The notes beneath the pieces were generated by a model. The model had not been told where the DNA came from and made no database searches. It worked only from the letters and a program-made list of their open reading frames with translations. DNA of 64,000 bases, from the NCBI RefSeq assembly GCF_000826185.2, contig NZ_LN648875.1, forward strand, positions 1,112,356 to 1,176,355, in the 5' to 3' direction. Numbering within the stretch: the first letter of the stretch is position 1; each line of letters opens with the position of its first letter. A program made the translations under genes and the position numbers. Shown one piece after another: positions 25,823 through 34,110 of the stretch. The DNA is from Microbacterium gorillae. Lineage in GTDB: Bacteria; Actinomycetota; Actinomycetes; Actinomycetales; Microbacteriaceae.

Positions 25823-26526
25823 CCGCCCGCATCGGGGTCGTCACCTTCCCCGGTTCGCTCGATGACCGTGACGCGCAGCGCGCGGTCCGTCTCGCCGGTG
25901 CCGAGCCGGTGGCCCTCTGGCACGCGGACCACGACCTCCAGGGCGTGGACGCGATCGTGCTGCCCGGCGGTTTCAGCTACGGCGACTACCTGCGCGCCGG
26001 CGCCATCGCCGCGCTCGCGCCCATCATGTCCGAGGTGAAGGACGCCGCCGCGAAGGGGGTGCCCGTCCTCGGCATCTGCAACGGCTTCCAGATGCTCGTC
26101 GAGGCGCACCTGCTGCCGGGCGGACTGATCCGGAACGCGAACCAGCAGTTCATCCGCCGCGACCAGAAGCTGCGCGTCGAGAACGCCGACACCGCGTGGA
26201 CCAACGCCTTCAGCGCCGGCGAGGAGATCGTCATCCCGCTGAAGAACGGTGACGGCGGCTACATCGCCGATGCCGAGACGCTGGCACGACTCGAGGGCGA
26301 GGGACGCGTCGCGTTCCGCTACCTCGGCGTGAACCCGAACGGGTCGCTCAACGACATCGCCGGCCTCGTCAACGAGCGGGGCAACGTCGTCGGCCTGATG
26401 CCGCACCCGGAGCACGCCGTCGAGCCGGGCTTCGGTCCGGACACGGCCGCCGCGATGCGCTCCGGCGAGGACGGCGCCCGCTTCTTCGCGTCCGCGATCG
26501 CCGCATTGGCTCGCGTCGCCGCCTGA
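25819..26526 (+). CDS. purQ: Phosphoribosylformylglycinamidine synthase subunit PurQ, 235 aa
   Basis: A class I glutamine amidotransferase supplying ammonia to PurL. The nucleophile elbow is [11 protein letters not shown] (catalytic Cys near residue 90), and the His/Glu of the triad lie in [12 protein letters not shown]. The GTG at 25819 overlaps the purS stop (GTGA). purL does not follow, so the large subunit is encoded elsewhere in the genome. Confidence 0.96.
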   Translation: MTARIGVVTFPGSLDDRDAQRAVRLAGAEPVALWHADHDLQGVDAIVLPGGFSYGDYLRAGAIAALAPIMSEVKDAAAKGVPVLGICNGFQMLVEAHLLPGGLIRNANQQFIRRDQKLRVENADTAWTNAFSAGEEIVIPLKNGDGGYIADAETLARLEGEGRVAFRYLGVNPNGSLNDIAGLVNERGNVVGLMPHPEHAVEPGFGPDTAAAMRSGEDGARFFASAIAALARVAA

Positions 26527-26641
26527 TCGCTCCCGATCTCGGCAGTTCCCCGCGCGCGCTTCTGGCGGACGTGGGAGCGATGTCCGGCATGCTCTCGATC
26601 GCGGCATGTCCGTCCGCGCGGAGCTGTGGAAAGTGGGAGCG
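26527..26641. repeat. Palindromic element with CGCTCCC ends, copy 2
   Basis: ATCGCTCCC (26526-26534) is mirrored by GGGAGCGAT (26573-26581), and a second GGGAGCG occurs at 26635-26641. The left end shares CGCTCCC and CAGTTCC with the element at 10530. It fills the spacer between purQ and the following dehydrogenase gene and may act as a terminator. Confidence 0.45.
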
Positions 26642-26663
26642 TTGCCCGGGCTAGGGTCGAGGC

Positions 26664-27596
26664 ATGACGAAGCTCAGCGTGTCGCTGCCCACCGAACGCC
26701 TGCGGGACGACGTGACGGCACGGCTCGGCGAGCGCGCGGCTGAGGTCGAACTGCTGCTCTGGGACATGTCCGGAGCGGCACCGCGTTCCGAGATCGACCT
26801 CGCCGTGCCGCCGTACATGAAGGCGAGCGCCGCGCTTCCCCAGCTCGATGGCGTGCGCACCCGACTCGTCCAGGGCCAGTCCATCGGCTACGACGACGTG
26901 CCGGCCCACCTGCCGCCCGGTCACGTGTTCGCGAACGCGTCCTCGGTGCACGAGACCGCGACGAGCGAGATGGCCCTCACGCTGGTGCTGGCCTCGCAAC
27001 GACGCATTCCGGAGTTCGTCCGCCAGCAGGATGCCGAGGCCTGGCGCCCGCGGTTCTCTCCCTCCCTGGCCGATCGACGCGTGCTCGTACTCGGCTTCGG
27101 CGGTGTCGGGAAGGCCGTCGTGTCGCGCCTCGAGCCGTTCGAAGTGGACATCGTGCCCGTCGCCTCGCACGCCCGCGAAGAGGCCGGCCGCCAGGTGCAC
27201 GGCATCGACGAGCTCGCCGAGCTGCTGCCGACGGCCGACATCGTGATCCTGACCCTGCCGGACACCGCGGAGACCCGTCACCTCATCAACGACGAGGCCC
27301 TGTCCGCCCTCCCGGACGGCGCCCTCGTGGTGAACGTCGGCCGCGGTCCGCTGATCGACACGGACGCCCTCATCGACCACCTGCAGCGGGGCCGGATCCG
27401 CGCCGCCCTGGACGTCACCGACCCGGAGCCGCTGCCGGAGGGACACCCGCTCTGGCAGGCGCCGAACACGCTGATCGTGCCGCACGTGGGCGGTGCGGCG
27501 AGTTCGATGCAGCCGCGCATCGCGCAGCTCGTCGCGACCCAGATCGTCCGCATGCTCGATGGCGAGGACCCGATCAACGTCGTGTTCGAGAGCTGA
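26664..27596 (+). CDS. D-2-hydroxyacid dehydrogenase, 310 aa
   Basis: NAD-dependent reduction or oxidation of a 2-keto/2-hydroxy acid. The Rossmann motif is VLGFGGVGKAVVSRL (about residues 136-150), followed by the catalytic Arg in VVNVGRGPLIDTDAL, Glu in ALDVTDPEPLPEGHPLW and His in IVPHVGGA. The N-terminal third is short and divergent, so the substrate (for example phosphoglycerate or glyoxylate) cannot be assigned. There is a small palindrome (CGCACCG/CGGTGCG, 27602-27617) after the stop. Confidence 0.85.
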   Translation: MTKLSVSLPTERLRDDVTARLGERAAEVELLLWDMSGAAPRSEIDLAVPPYMKASAALPQLDGVRTRLVQGQSIGYDDVPAHLPPGHVFANASSVHETATSEMALTLVLASQRRIPEFVRQQDAEAWRPRFSPSLADRRVLVLGFGGVGKAVVSRLEPFEVDIVPVASHAREEAGRQVHGIDELAELLPTADIVILTLPDTAETRHLINDEALSALPDGALVVNVGRGPLIDTDALIDHLQRGRIRAALDVTDPEPLPEGHPLWQAPNTLIVPHVGGAASSMQPRIAQLVATQIVRMLDGEDPINVVFES

Positions 27597-27660
27597 CGTC
27601 GCGCACCGCTCGGTGCGAGAAGCCTATGCGTCGAGCATGAACCCCGCTCCGACGACGGAT

Positions 27661-27677
27661 TCTTAGCACCGCCTCAG
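27661..27677 (+). promoter_or_regulatory. Candidate response-regulator binding site
   Basis: TCTTAG (27661-27666) and CCTCAG (27672-27677) form a direct repeat with an 11-base period, one helical turn, as typical for OmpR/PhoB-type regulators. It lies 24 bases upstream of the flavin-module operon, whose facing neighbour encodes such a regulator. Confidence 0.35.
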
Positions 27678-27700
27678 AGGTCACGGTCGAGCATGGCCTC

Positions 27701-29110
27701 ATGAGCACGTACACCCTCCCCACCGCGGCGGCCACGATGCCGCTCACGCGGACGCGAACCCGGGTGACGGCGACGGGCTGGTGGGCGGGCGCGACCGCGA
27801 CGATCTGGGGAACGAGCCTGTTCGTCGTCGCGCTCTGGGTCGCCGGCGGGGGCCTGTCCGACCTCGTGGCAGGACCGGGGCCGCTGCTGGACTCGCTCGG
27901 CCGCATCACCGGCCTGGTCGCTGCGAACCTGCTGCTCTACCAGGTGCTGCTGATGGCGCGCGTGCCCCTGTTCGAGCGCGGCTTCGGCCATGACGGCATC
28001 ACCCGGATGCACCGGCTCGTCGGTTTCTGGTCGCTGTGGCTGATGCTCGCCCACGTCATCCTCATCACGGTCGGGTACGCATGGCCGTCGGGCGCGGTGA
28101 TCACGGAGTTCGTCTCACTCACCCTCACCTACCCGGGCATGCTCATCGCCCTGGCCGGGACCGTGGCGATCATCGCCGTCGCGATCACCTCGATGCGCGC
28201 GGCGCGGCGGCGGTTGCGGTACGAGTCCTGGCACCTGCTGCACCTGTACGGGTACATCGGTGTCGGCATCGCGCTGCCGCATCAGCTGTGGACCGGCAGC
28301 GACTTCCTCACCTCTCCCACGGCGACGGCGTACTGGTGGGCGCTGTGGGCGCTGACCGCGGTCGCCGTCATCGTGTTCCGGGTCCTGGTGCCGATCCTGC
28401 GCAATCGCACCTGGCAACTGCGCGTGGCCGGCGTCGAGCGGAGCGGACCGGACGCCGTCACCCTCACGATCGCCGCCCGCCCCGGTGTGACGGTGCCCGT
28501 GACGTCGGGACAGTTCTTCATCTGGCGCGTCCCGGGCGGACCGGGTCGCCTGCGCGGCACCCCGCTGTCCGTGACGCGGGACCCGGACGGATCGATGCGC
28601 GTCACGGCCCGCGTGACCGGGTCCGAGACGGCACGGCTGGCGCGGCTGAACCCCGGCGACCGGCTCTGGGCGGAGGGCCCGTTCGGCACGCTGACCGCGC
28701 AGCGCCGCCGCCACCCGCGCACCGTGATGTTCGGGGCCGGATCCGGGGTGTCTCCGCTGGTCGCGATCCTGGAGAGCGAGCGGCTGCACCCGGGGGAGGC
28801 GGTCCTGGTCACCCGCGATCACGCACCGGGTTCCGGAGTGATGCCCGTGCGCGTGCAGCGACTGGTGGACGATCGGGGCGTCCGGGTCTTCGCACTGGAC
28901 GGACGGCGCTCCCCCGCGGACGGGTCGTGGCTGCCCGCGCGCTACGCCGCCACCCCACCGGACGCGATGCTCACTCACCTCGCTGGGAGCCTGTCCGACA
29001 CGGACGTGTTCATCGTGGGTCCACCGGCGTGGTCCGCGGCCCTCAAACGTGACCTGCGCGCCGCCGGCGTCGCCCGCGCGGACATCCACACCGAGAACTT
29101 CGCGATCTGA
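27701..29110 (+). CDS. Ferric-reductase-like transmembrane flavoprotein, 469 aa
   Basis: An N-terminal ferric-reductase membrane domain (about residues 25-215) has candidate heme histidines in HRLVGFWSLWLMLAH and ESWHLLHLYGYIGVGIALPH. It is followed by a ferredoxin-reductase-type FAD domain (VTSGQFFIWRV, RGTPLSVT) and an NAD(P)H domain (FGAGSGVSPLVAILES, FIVGPPAWSAALKRDLRAAG). It should pass electrons from cytoplasmic NAD(P)H across the membrane. The FMN-binding protein encoded directly downstream is the likely acceptor. Confidence 0.88.
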   Translation: MSTYTLPTAAATMPLTRTRTRVTATGWWAGATATIWGTSLFVVALWVAGGGLSDLVAGPGPLLDSLGRITGLVAANLLLYQVLLMARVPLFERGFGHDGITRMHRLVGFWSLWLMLAHVILITVGYAWPSGAVITEFVSLTLTYPGMLIALAGTVAIIAVAITSMRAARRRLRYESWHLLHLYGYIGVGIALPHQLWTGSDFLTSPTATAYWWALWALTAVAVIVFRVLVPILRNRTWQLRVAGVERSGPDAVTLTIAARPGVTVPVTSGQFFIWRVPGGPGRLRGTPLSVTRDPDGSMRVTARVTGSETARLARLNPGDRLWAEGPFGTLTAQRRRHPRTVMFGAGSGVSPLVAILESERLHPGEAVLVTRDHAPGSGVMPVRVQRLVDDRGVRVFALDGRRSPADGSWLPARYAATPPDAMLTHLAGSLSDTDVFIVGPPAWSAALKRDLRAAGVARADIHTENFAI

Positions 29111-29121
29111 TCGGAGCTGAC

Positions 29122-29745
29122 ATGAAACGCATCGTCTACGTCGCCCTGTCGACGCTGTCCGCCCTCGTGCTGCTGTTCAGCTACCGGACGTCGCTGGAGG
29201 CGGTGGCACCGACCGCGGCCGCCGACACCTCGCCGACGCCGTCGGCCAGTGCCGATTCCGGCGGATCGTCGAGCACCGGCCCCTCGGACTCCGGTTCCTC
29301 GAGCACCGGCTCGTCCGACTCGGGATCGTCGAGCACCGGTTCCTCGGACTCCGGTTCCTCCAGCGGTGGATCGTCCGACACGGGGTCCTCCGGGTCCGGG
29401 TCGTCCGGCAATGGGTCGACCTCCGATGGTGGCACCTCGACGTCCTCCGGAACCGCGGCGTACCGCGACGGCACCTTCACCGGGGACGCCGCGGACACCC
29501 GGTACGGGCCGGTGCAGGTGGCGGTGACCGTCTCCGGCGGCCGCATCACCGGCGTGCAGGTGCCGCAGTACCCGACCACCGAGCGCCGCGACCAGGAGAT
29601 CAACTCCCAGGCGCTGCCGATGCTGATCTCGGAGACCACGCAAGCGCAGAGCGCGCAGATCCAGATGATCTCCGGGGCGACCTTCACCTCGGAGGGGTAT
29701 CTGCAGTCCCTGCAGAGTGCGCTGGACCAGGCGGGGGCGAAGTGA
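29122..29745 (+). CDS. Exported FMN-binding domain protein, 207 aa
   Basis: A signal or anchor helix (VYVALSTLSALVLLFSY) is followed by a Ser/Gly linker of about 60 residues made of ten-residue repeats (SSSTGSSDSG type), then an FMN_bind domain (residues 112-207). The motif SGAT at 184-187 places Thr187 as the probable site for covalent FMN attachment by ApbE, encoded next. Such domains carry electrons outside the membrane. The flexible linker would let the domain reach from the flavoprotein to an acceptor in the cell wall. Confidence 0.88.
   Translation: MKRIVYVALSTLSALVLLFSYRTSLEAVAPTAAADTSPTPSASADSGGSSSTGPSDSGSSSTGSSDSGSSSTGSSDSGSSSGGSSDTGSSGSGSSGNGSTSDGGTSTSSGTAAYRDGTFTGDAADTRYGPVQVAVTVSGGRITGVQVPQYPTTERRDQEINSQALPMLISETTQAQSAQIQMISGATFTSEGYLQSLQSALDQAGAK
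29266..29415 (+). repeat. Tandem 30-bp repeats coding for the Ser/Gly linker
   Basis: Five consecutive ten-codon units (SSSTGPSDSG, SSSTGSSDSG twice, SSSGGSSDTG, SSGSGSSGNG) with rising divergence towards the 3' end. Copy number could vary by slippage and so change linker length. Confidence 0.75.
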
Positions 29746-30527
29746 TGCGCACCGCACGAGTGGCTCCGATCTTCGGTACGGTCGCCAGCTTCCGCTTCCA
29801 CGGCAGCGTCACGGCGATCGCCCGCGTGCAGCACGCGGCGGACGCGGCCCTGGCGGACCTCACCAAGGTCGATCGTGTCCTGTCCCCGTTCCGCCCGGAC
29901 TCGGATCTCAGCCGTATCCGCACCGGAGAGCTGGCCCTGTCCGCCGGGGACCCGATGGTCGGCGAGGTGGCGCGACTCTGCGCGGACTTCGAGCAGCGCA
30001 CCGGCGGACTCTTCGCCGCCAGCTGGAACGGTGGCTTCGATCCGACCGGGCTCGTCAAGGGCTGGGCGGTGGAGCGGGCCGCCGCCCGGCTTGCCTCCCT
30101 CGTGGGCCCGGGGACCGGCGTCGAGGCGGTCGGTGTGTCCGTCGGCGGCGACATGCGCCTGTTCACCGCGGCCGATTCGGAGTGGACCTGGCCGATCGGC
30201 GTGGTCGATCCGGCCGATCCGTCGCGCGTCGCCGGCCTGGTCGAGGTCCGCAACGGGGCGGTGGCCACGTCCGGAATCGCGGAGCGCGGCGCGCACATCA
30301 TCGACCCCCGGTCCGGACACCCGGTGACCGCTCCGGTGTCCGCGACGGTGATCGCGCCCTCGCTCACGGATGCTGACGTGTGGGCGACGGCGGCGGTGGT
30401 CGCCGGGTTCGACGACCTGAGCTGGATCAGTGTCGCCCCGGAGACGACCGGGATGCTGCTGCACGCGGACGGCCGCGCGCGGCGATGGATCCGCGGTGTC
30501 GAGGTCTCGGTCTCAGCCGCCACCTGA
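29745..30527 (+). CDS. apbE: FAD:protein FMN transferase ApbE, 260 aa
   Basis: Transfers FMN from FAD to a Thr of target proteins, using Mg2+. Family motifs in order: RVDRVLSPFRPDSDLSRI-type region, FDPTGLVKGWAVERA, SVGGDMRL, VATSGIAERG and HIIDPRSGHPV. The ATG overlaps the stop of the FMN-binding gene (TGATG), so modifier and substrate are made together. No signal peptide is obvious, although ApbE proteins are often exported; the start may be further modified. It converges with the histidine kinase gene (overlapping ends). Confidence 0.9.
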   Translation: MRTARVAPIFGTVASFRFHGSVTAIARVQHAADAALADLTKVDRVLSPFRPDSDLSRIRTGELALSAGDPMVGEVARLCADFEQRTGGLFAASWNGGFDPTGLVKGWAVERAAARLASLVGPGTGVEAVGVSVGGDMRLFTAADSEWTWPIGVVDPADPSRVAGLVEVRNGAVATSGIAERGAHIIDPRSGHPVTAPVSATVIAPSLTDADVWATAAVVAGFDDLSWISVAPETTGMLLHADGRARRWIRGVEVSVSAAT

Positions 30528-31502
30528 GATCCGCGGCAGGTCCAGACGGAACACGGTGCCATCGGGTCCGGTGCGCTCGACCGCCACGGTACCGCCGGCA
30601 CGGACGGCGAGCTCACGCACGAGCGCCAGTCCGATGCCGAAGCCGCGCCGGCGCCCCGACTCCGCACCGCGCACGAATCGGGCGAACACGTCCTCCGGGG
30701 CCACCCCGTCCAGTCCGGAACCGTGATCGATGACGCGCAGCTCGACCGCCGTCGCCGTCTCGGAGCCCGCGACGAGCACCTCCGTCCCGGCGGGCGCATG
30801 GTGGATCGCGTTGTCCAGCAGCGCGACGACCATCCGCGTCAGGGCCGTCGTCGGCAGGGGCACCGCCGCACCCGACGCTGTCTCCGCGCGCAGACGGACG
30901 TGGGCGGCGGCCGCCACCGGCTCCAGCAGCCGCACCGCTTCGGCGACCGCACCGGCGACGTCGGCCGACGCGGTCGCCGACGGCGCGGCGACCAGCAGCA
31001 GGTCGGTCAGCACGTCGTTCATGGTCTCGGCATCGGCACGGAGCGCGGCGAGCGTGCCGGTGACGTCCTCGCCGCGATCATCGCGCCGCTGAGCGGTCTG
31101 CACCCGGGCGTACAGTGCGGTCAACGGTGTGCGCAGCTCGTGTCCGGCGTCGGCGACGAATCGGCGTTGCACCCGGAGCGCTTCAGCCAGCGGAGCGACC
31201 GCGCGACGCGCGATGAGGACGGCGATGAGCCCCATCACGACGATGCCTACCAGCCCCAGTCCGATCACCCAGGGCACCACCCGATCCACGTCCACGACGA
31301 CATGGTCGGCGTTCACGCTCTGCGCACCGTGCGGGTCCCCGTCCGGTCCCGCCGCGAACCGACCTGTCGCCGTGATCACCGCGACGAGGATCACGACACC
31401 GACCGTGAGCACCACCGTGAACGCTCCCGCGATGGCCGCACCGATGCGCCGGCTCGCGCGCCGCAGCGCCACGACGTCGGACGCGTCCGGGCGCTCGGTC
31501 AT
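30513..31502 (-). CDS. Sensor histidine kinase, 329 aa
   Basis: Two membrane helices (AIAGAFTVVLTVGVVILVAV, residues 20-45, and WVIGLGLVGIVVMGLIAVLI, about 75-100) bracket a short extracytoplasmic loop. The H box is FVADAGHELRTPLTAL, the N box DNAIHHAP, G boxes DHGSGLDG and GFGIGLALV. The sensor loop is only about 30 residues, suggesting membrane-proximal sensing. The start overlaps the regulator stop (ATGA), giving an RR-HK operon that faces the flavin module. Confidence 0.9.
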   Translation of the reverse strand: MTERPDASDVVALRRASRRIGAAIAGAFTVVLTVGVVILVAVITATGRFAAGPDGDPHGAQSVNADHVVVDVDRVVPWVIGLGLVGIVVMGLIAVLIARRAVAPLAEALRVQRRFVADAGHELRTPLTALYARVQTAQRRDDRGEDVTGTLAALRADAETMNDVLTDLLLVAAPSATASADVAGAVAEAVRLLEPVAAAAHVRLRAETASGAAVPLPTTALTRMVVALLDNAIHHAPAGTEVLVAGSETATAVELRVIDHGSGLDGVAPEDVFARFVRGAESGRRRGFGIGLALVRELAVRAGGTVAVERTGPDGTVFRLDLPRISGGG

Positions 31503-32158
31503 CCGCCGACCCGATACCCGCGGGCGCGAACGGTGGTGACCACCTCGGGCGCGGTCTTGCGACGCAGGTAGTGGACGTACGTGTCCACCGTGCCGAGCGT
31601 GTCCGTGTGATCGAACACGGCGGTGAGGAGCTCCGCTCGCGAGAAGACCCGGTCCGGTTCCCGGGCGAGGACCCCCATCAGGCGGGCCTCGGTGGCGGTG
31701 AGCGCGACACGCTCCCCGCCGGGTCCGTACATCGCCTGCGCGCCGGGCACCAGGACCCATGCCCCGACCTCGATCCGATCCGCGACGGCGGCGCCGCGGT
31801 GCAGCGCGCGGACGCGGGCGAGCAGTTCGTCGAAGTCGAACGGCTTGACCAGGTAGTCGTTCGCGCCGCCGTCCAGCCCCGCGACGCGATCCGCGACGGA
31901 ATCCAGCGCGGTCAGCATCAGCGCGGGTGTGCGCACACCGGCGCCGCGCAGCTCACGCAGCAGTTCCAGACCGTCCCCGCCCGGCAGTCGCCGGTCCAGG
32001 ACGAGGACGTCGAAGGCTTCGGAGTGCGCCGCGGTCCGCGCCGCCGCGACCGTGCTCTCCCAGACCACGTCGTTCGCCTCGGCCAGCACATCGCGGGTCA
32101 TCTCGGCGATCACGGCATCGTCCTCGACGTACAGCACCCGCGGGCGGCGGTGGATCAT
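31499..32158 (-). CDS. OmpR/PhoB-type response regulator, 219 aa
   Basis: The receiver domain starts RVLYVEDDAVIAEM; the phosphorylated Asp lies in VLVLDRRLPGGDGLELL and the conserved Lys in YLVKPFDFDELLARV. The C-terminal winged helix has LTATEARLMGVLAREPDRVF and ends with VHYLRRKTAPEVVTTVRARGYRVGG. It is likely to control the flavin electron-transfer operon on the other strand, for which a direct-repeat site is present at 27661. Confidence 0.92.
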   Translation of the reverse strand: MIHRRPRVLYVEDDAVIAEMTRDVLAEANDVVWESTVAAARTAAHSEAFDVLVLDRRLPGGDGLELLRELRGAGVRTPALMLTALDSVADRVAGLDGGANDYLVKPFDFDELLARVRALHRGAAVADRIEVGAWVLVPGAQAMYGPGGERVALTATEARLMGVLAREPDRVFSRAELLTAVFDHTDTLGTVDTYVHYLRRKTAPEVVTTVRARGYRVGG

Positions 32159-32173
32159 GGGGTCACCATACGC

Positions 32174-32210
32174 GCGTGACGCCGCCTCGGAACCGGGGGC
32201 GGCGTCACGC
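32174..32210 (-). terminator. Terminator after chdC
   Basis: The perfect 13-base arms GCGTGACGCCGCC and GGCGGCGTCACGC lie 10 bases beyond the chdC stop and just upstream of the response regulator start. Confidence 0.88.
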
Positions 32211-32219
32211 ATAAGAAGC

Positions 32220-32927
32220 TCAGAGGAAGCGGACGAACAGCTCCTCGGGCGCGACGCGCGGGCCGGTGAAGAAGGGGACCTCTTCGCGGACGTGACGACG
32301 GGCTTCCGTGGCACGGAGGTCACGCATCAGATCGACGATGCGGATGAGGTCATCGGCCTCGAACGACAGCAGCCACTCGTAGTCGCCGAGCGCGAACGAT
32401 GAGACGGTGTTGGCCAGCACGTCGCCGTAGTCCTTCGCCGCGGCACCGTGGTCGCGCAGCATCTTCCGGCGCTCGTCCTCGGGCAGCAGGTACCACTCGT
32501 ACGAGCGGACGAACGGATACAGGCAGATGTAGCCCTTCGGCGCGTCTCCGGCGAGGAACGCCGGCACATGGCCCCGGTTGAACTCGGCGGTGCGGTGCAC
32601 ACCGACGCCGGTCCACACCGGCTCCAGTGCGCCGTCCGCAGCATCGACCACCGCACGGTAGACGGCCTGGAGGTCCTCGACGATCGGGCCGTGCAACCAG
32701 ATGAGCACCTCGGCATCGGCGCGGAAGCCGGACACGTCGTAGGTGCCGCGCACGGTGACGGATTCCGGCACCGCGGTCAGCGCCTGCACGACGGCGTCGG
32801 GGGTGCCACCGCCCAGACGCGTGGCGGTGAATGCTGCGTACAGCGTGTAGTTGACGGCCGCGTTGATGCTCTCCGCGACCGCACGGTGGTCGACGACGGG
32901 CTTGAGGGGGACGACGTTCTCGGTCAT
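32220..32927 (-). CDS. chdC: Coproheme decarboxylase ChdC (HemQ), 235 aa
   Basis: Decarboxylates two propionates of Fe-coproporphyrin III with peroxide to make heme b, the last step of the coproporphyrin-dependent pathway. Family markers are NYTLYAAFTATR, GTYDVSGFRADAEVLIWLHG, YPFVRSYEWYLLPEDERRKML and LGDYEWLLSFEADDL. Length is normal. It follows cpfC on the same strand (19-base gap), so the two last heme steps are coexpressed. Confidence 0.95.
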   Translation of the reverse strand: MTENVVPLKPVVDHRAVAESINAAVNYTLYAAFTATRLGGGTPDAVVQALTAVPESVTVRGTYDVSGFRADAEVLIWLHGPIVEDLQAVYRAVVDAADGALEPVWTGVGVHRTAEFNRGHVPAFLAGDAPKGYICLYPFVRSYEWYLLPEDERRKMLRDHGAAAKDYGDVLANTVSSFALGDYEWLLSFEADDLIRIVDLMRDLRATEARRHVREEVPFFTGPRVAPEELFVRFL

Positions 32928-32946
32928 ACGGTGATCCTTCCGGGGG

Positions 32947-34023
32947 TCAGTCTTCGAAGCCGGCGAGCACCGGCACACCGGTGACGACATCGTGGCGGGC
33001 GCGGCAGCTGTTCGGCGGGGCGACGTCGGCGAATGCGGGGAGCGACCCGACGACGGGTGCCACGACGTCCTCGCCGCGCTCCCGAGCGGCGCGCTCGAGC
33101 ACCATGTCGACCAGGCCGGCGATGAAGGGCGCCCGGTCCGACGCGGACCCGGCACGCGCGAAGCCGAGCCCCAGCTCGGCGGCGGTCTCGGCCGCTTCGG
33201 TGTCGAGGTCGAACGCGACCTCCATGTGGTCGCTGATGAATCCGATCGGCGCGACGATCACGTTGCGCACCCCGGCATCGCGGAGCGCCGCGAGGTGGTC
33301 GTTCACGTCCGGCTCCAGCCAGGGCGTGCGCGGGTCACCGGAACGGGAGCAGTACGCCAGGGAGGAGCGGCCGGAGGTGCCGAGGCGGTCGTCGATGACG
33401 GCACGGACGTCCTCATGCTGCTCGGCGTAGCCGGGGCCGGTGACGGCCGAGGCGTCCTGCATCGTGTTCGGGATGGAGTGCGTGACGTAGACCACGTGGG
33501 CATCCGGCAGCGCGGTCAGGGCCTCCCCGATCGCGTCCTGATTCGCCTGCACGAAGCCGGGCGAGTTGAAGAACGGACGCAGGATGTCGATCTGCACGTC
33601 CTCCCCCAGCTCGGCGACGGCGGCGGCGAGGTGCTCGCGATACTGCCGCGAACCGGAGTAGGACGCGTAGGCGCTCGTGACGAGGACCAGGATGCGGCGC
33701 GCGCCGAACGCCACCGCGTCGCGCAGCACGTCGACGGTGTAGGGGTGCCAGTTGCGGTTGCTCCACAGCACGGGCAGGCGGACGCCGCGGGCGGCGAACT
33801 CCGCTTCGATCGCCGATCGCAGCGCGAGGTTCTGCTCGTTGATCGGGCTGCGACCGCCGAAGTGCAGGTAGTGCTCGGCGACCTCGGCCAGGCGCTCGTC
33901 CGGGATTCCGCGGCCGTCGACGACGTTGCGCAGGAACGGCATCACGTCCGCGGGACGGTTCGGACCGCCGAACGAACAGATCAGAAGGGCGTCGTACGGC
34001 AGGGCGTGTTCGGGGGTGGGCAC
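32947..34023 (-). CDS. cpfC: Coproporphyrin III ferrochelatase CpfC, 358 aa
   Basis: Inserts Fe2+ into coproporphyrin III. Markers are YDALLICSFGGPN at the N terminus, GGRSPINEQN, YASYSGSRQYREHL, VVYVTHSIPNTMQ (catalytic His) and PIGFISDHMEVAFDLD. The end CRARHDVVTGVPVLAGFED has one Cys, too few for the usual actinobacterial [2Fe-2S] cluster. The GTG at 34023 was chosen; a TTG at 34032 is possible and the start abuts the 30-bp palindrome. Confidence 0.92.
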   Translation of the reverse strand: MPTPEHALPYDALLICSFGGPNRPADVMPFLRNVVDGRGIPDERLAEVAEHYLHFGGRSPINEQNLALRSAIEAEFAARGVRLPVLWSNRNWHPYTVDVLRDAVAFGARRILVLVTSAYASYSGSRQYREHLAAAVAELGEDVQIDILRPFFNSPGFVQANQDAIGEALTALPDAHVVYVTHSIPNTMQDASAVTGPGYAEQHEDVRAVIDDRLGTSGRSSLAYCSRSGDPRTPWLEPDVNDHLAALRDAGVRNVIVAPIGFISDHMEVAFDLDTEAAETAAELGLGFARAGSASDRAPFIAGLVDMVLERAARERGEDVVAPVVGSLPAFADVAPPNSCRARHDVVTGVPVLAGFED

Positions 34024-34035
34024 GCGCTTCAACCT

Positions 34036-34065
34036 ATCATCAGACGAAGGCCTTCATCTGATGAT
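34036..34065. promoter_or_regulatory. 30-bp palindrome between heme synthesis and heme/siderophore import
   Basis: Two 15-base halves meet at AAGG/CCTT and match at 14 of 15 pairs (outer part ATCATCAGA mirrored by TCTGATGAT). It lies 13 bases from the cpfC start and 46 from the permease start. A half-site-like CTTCGTCCGATGAA follows at 34084-34097. A dimeric repressor acting on both promoters is inferred; the sequence does not resemble DtxR/IdeR or Zur sites. Confidence 0.75.
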
Positions 34066-34110
34066 ACGGTCGAGGACGGCCCTCTTCGTCCGATGAAAGC
34101 ATCCTCCCCC

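Noticed and set aside
27602-27617. Short palindrome CGCACCG/CGGTGCG as a terminator
   Set aside because: The two-base loop and seven-pair stem are too marginal to list as a feature on their own.
29266-29415. Possible CRISPR-like array of 30-bp repeats
   Set aside because: The units are contiguous without spacers, keep the reading frame and encode a Ser/Gly linker.
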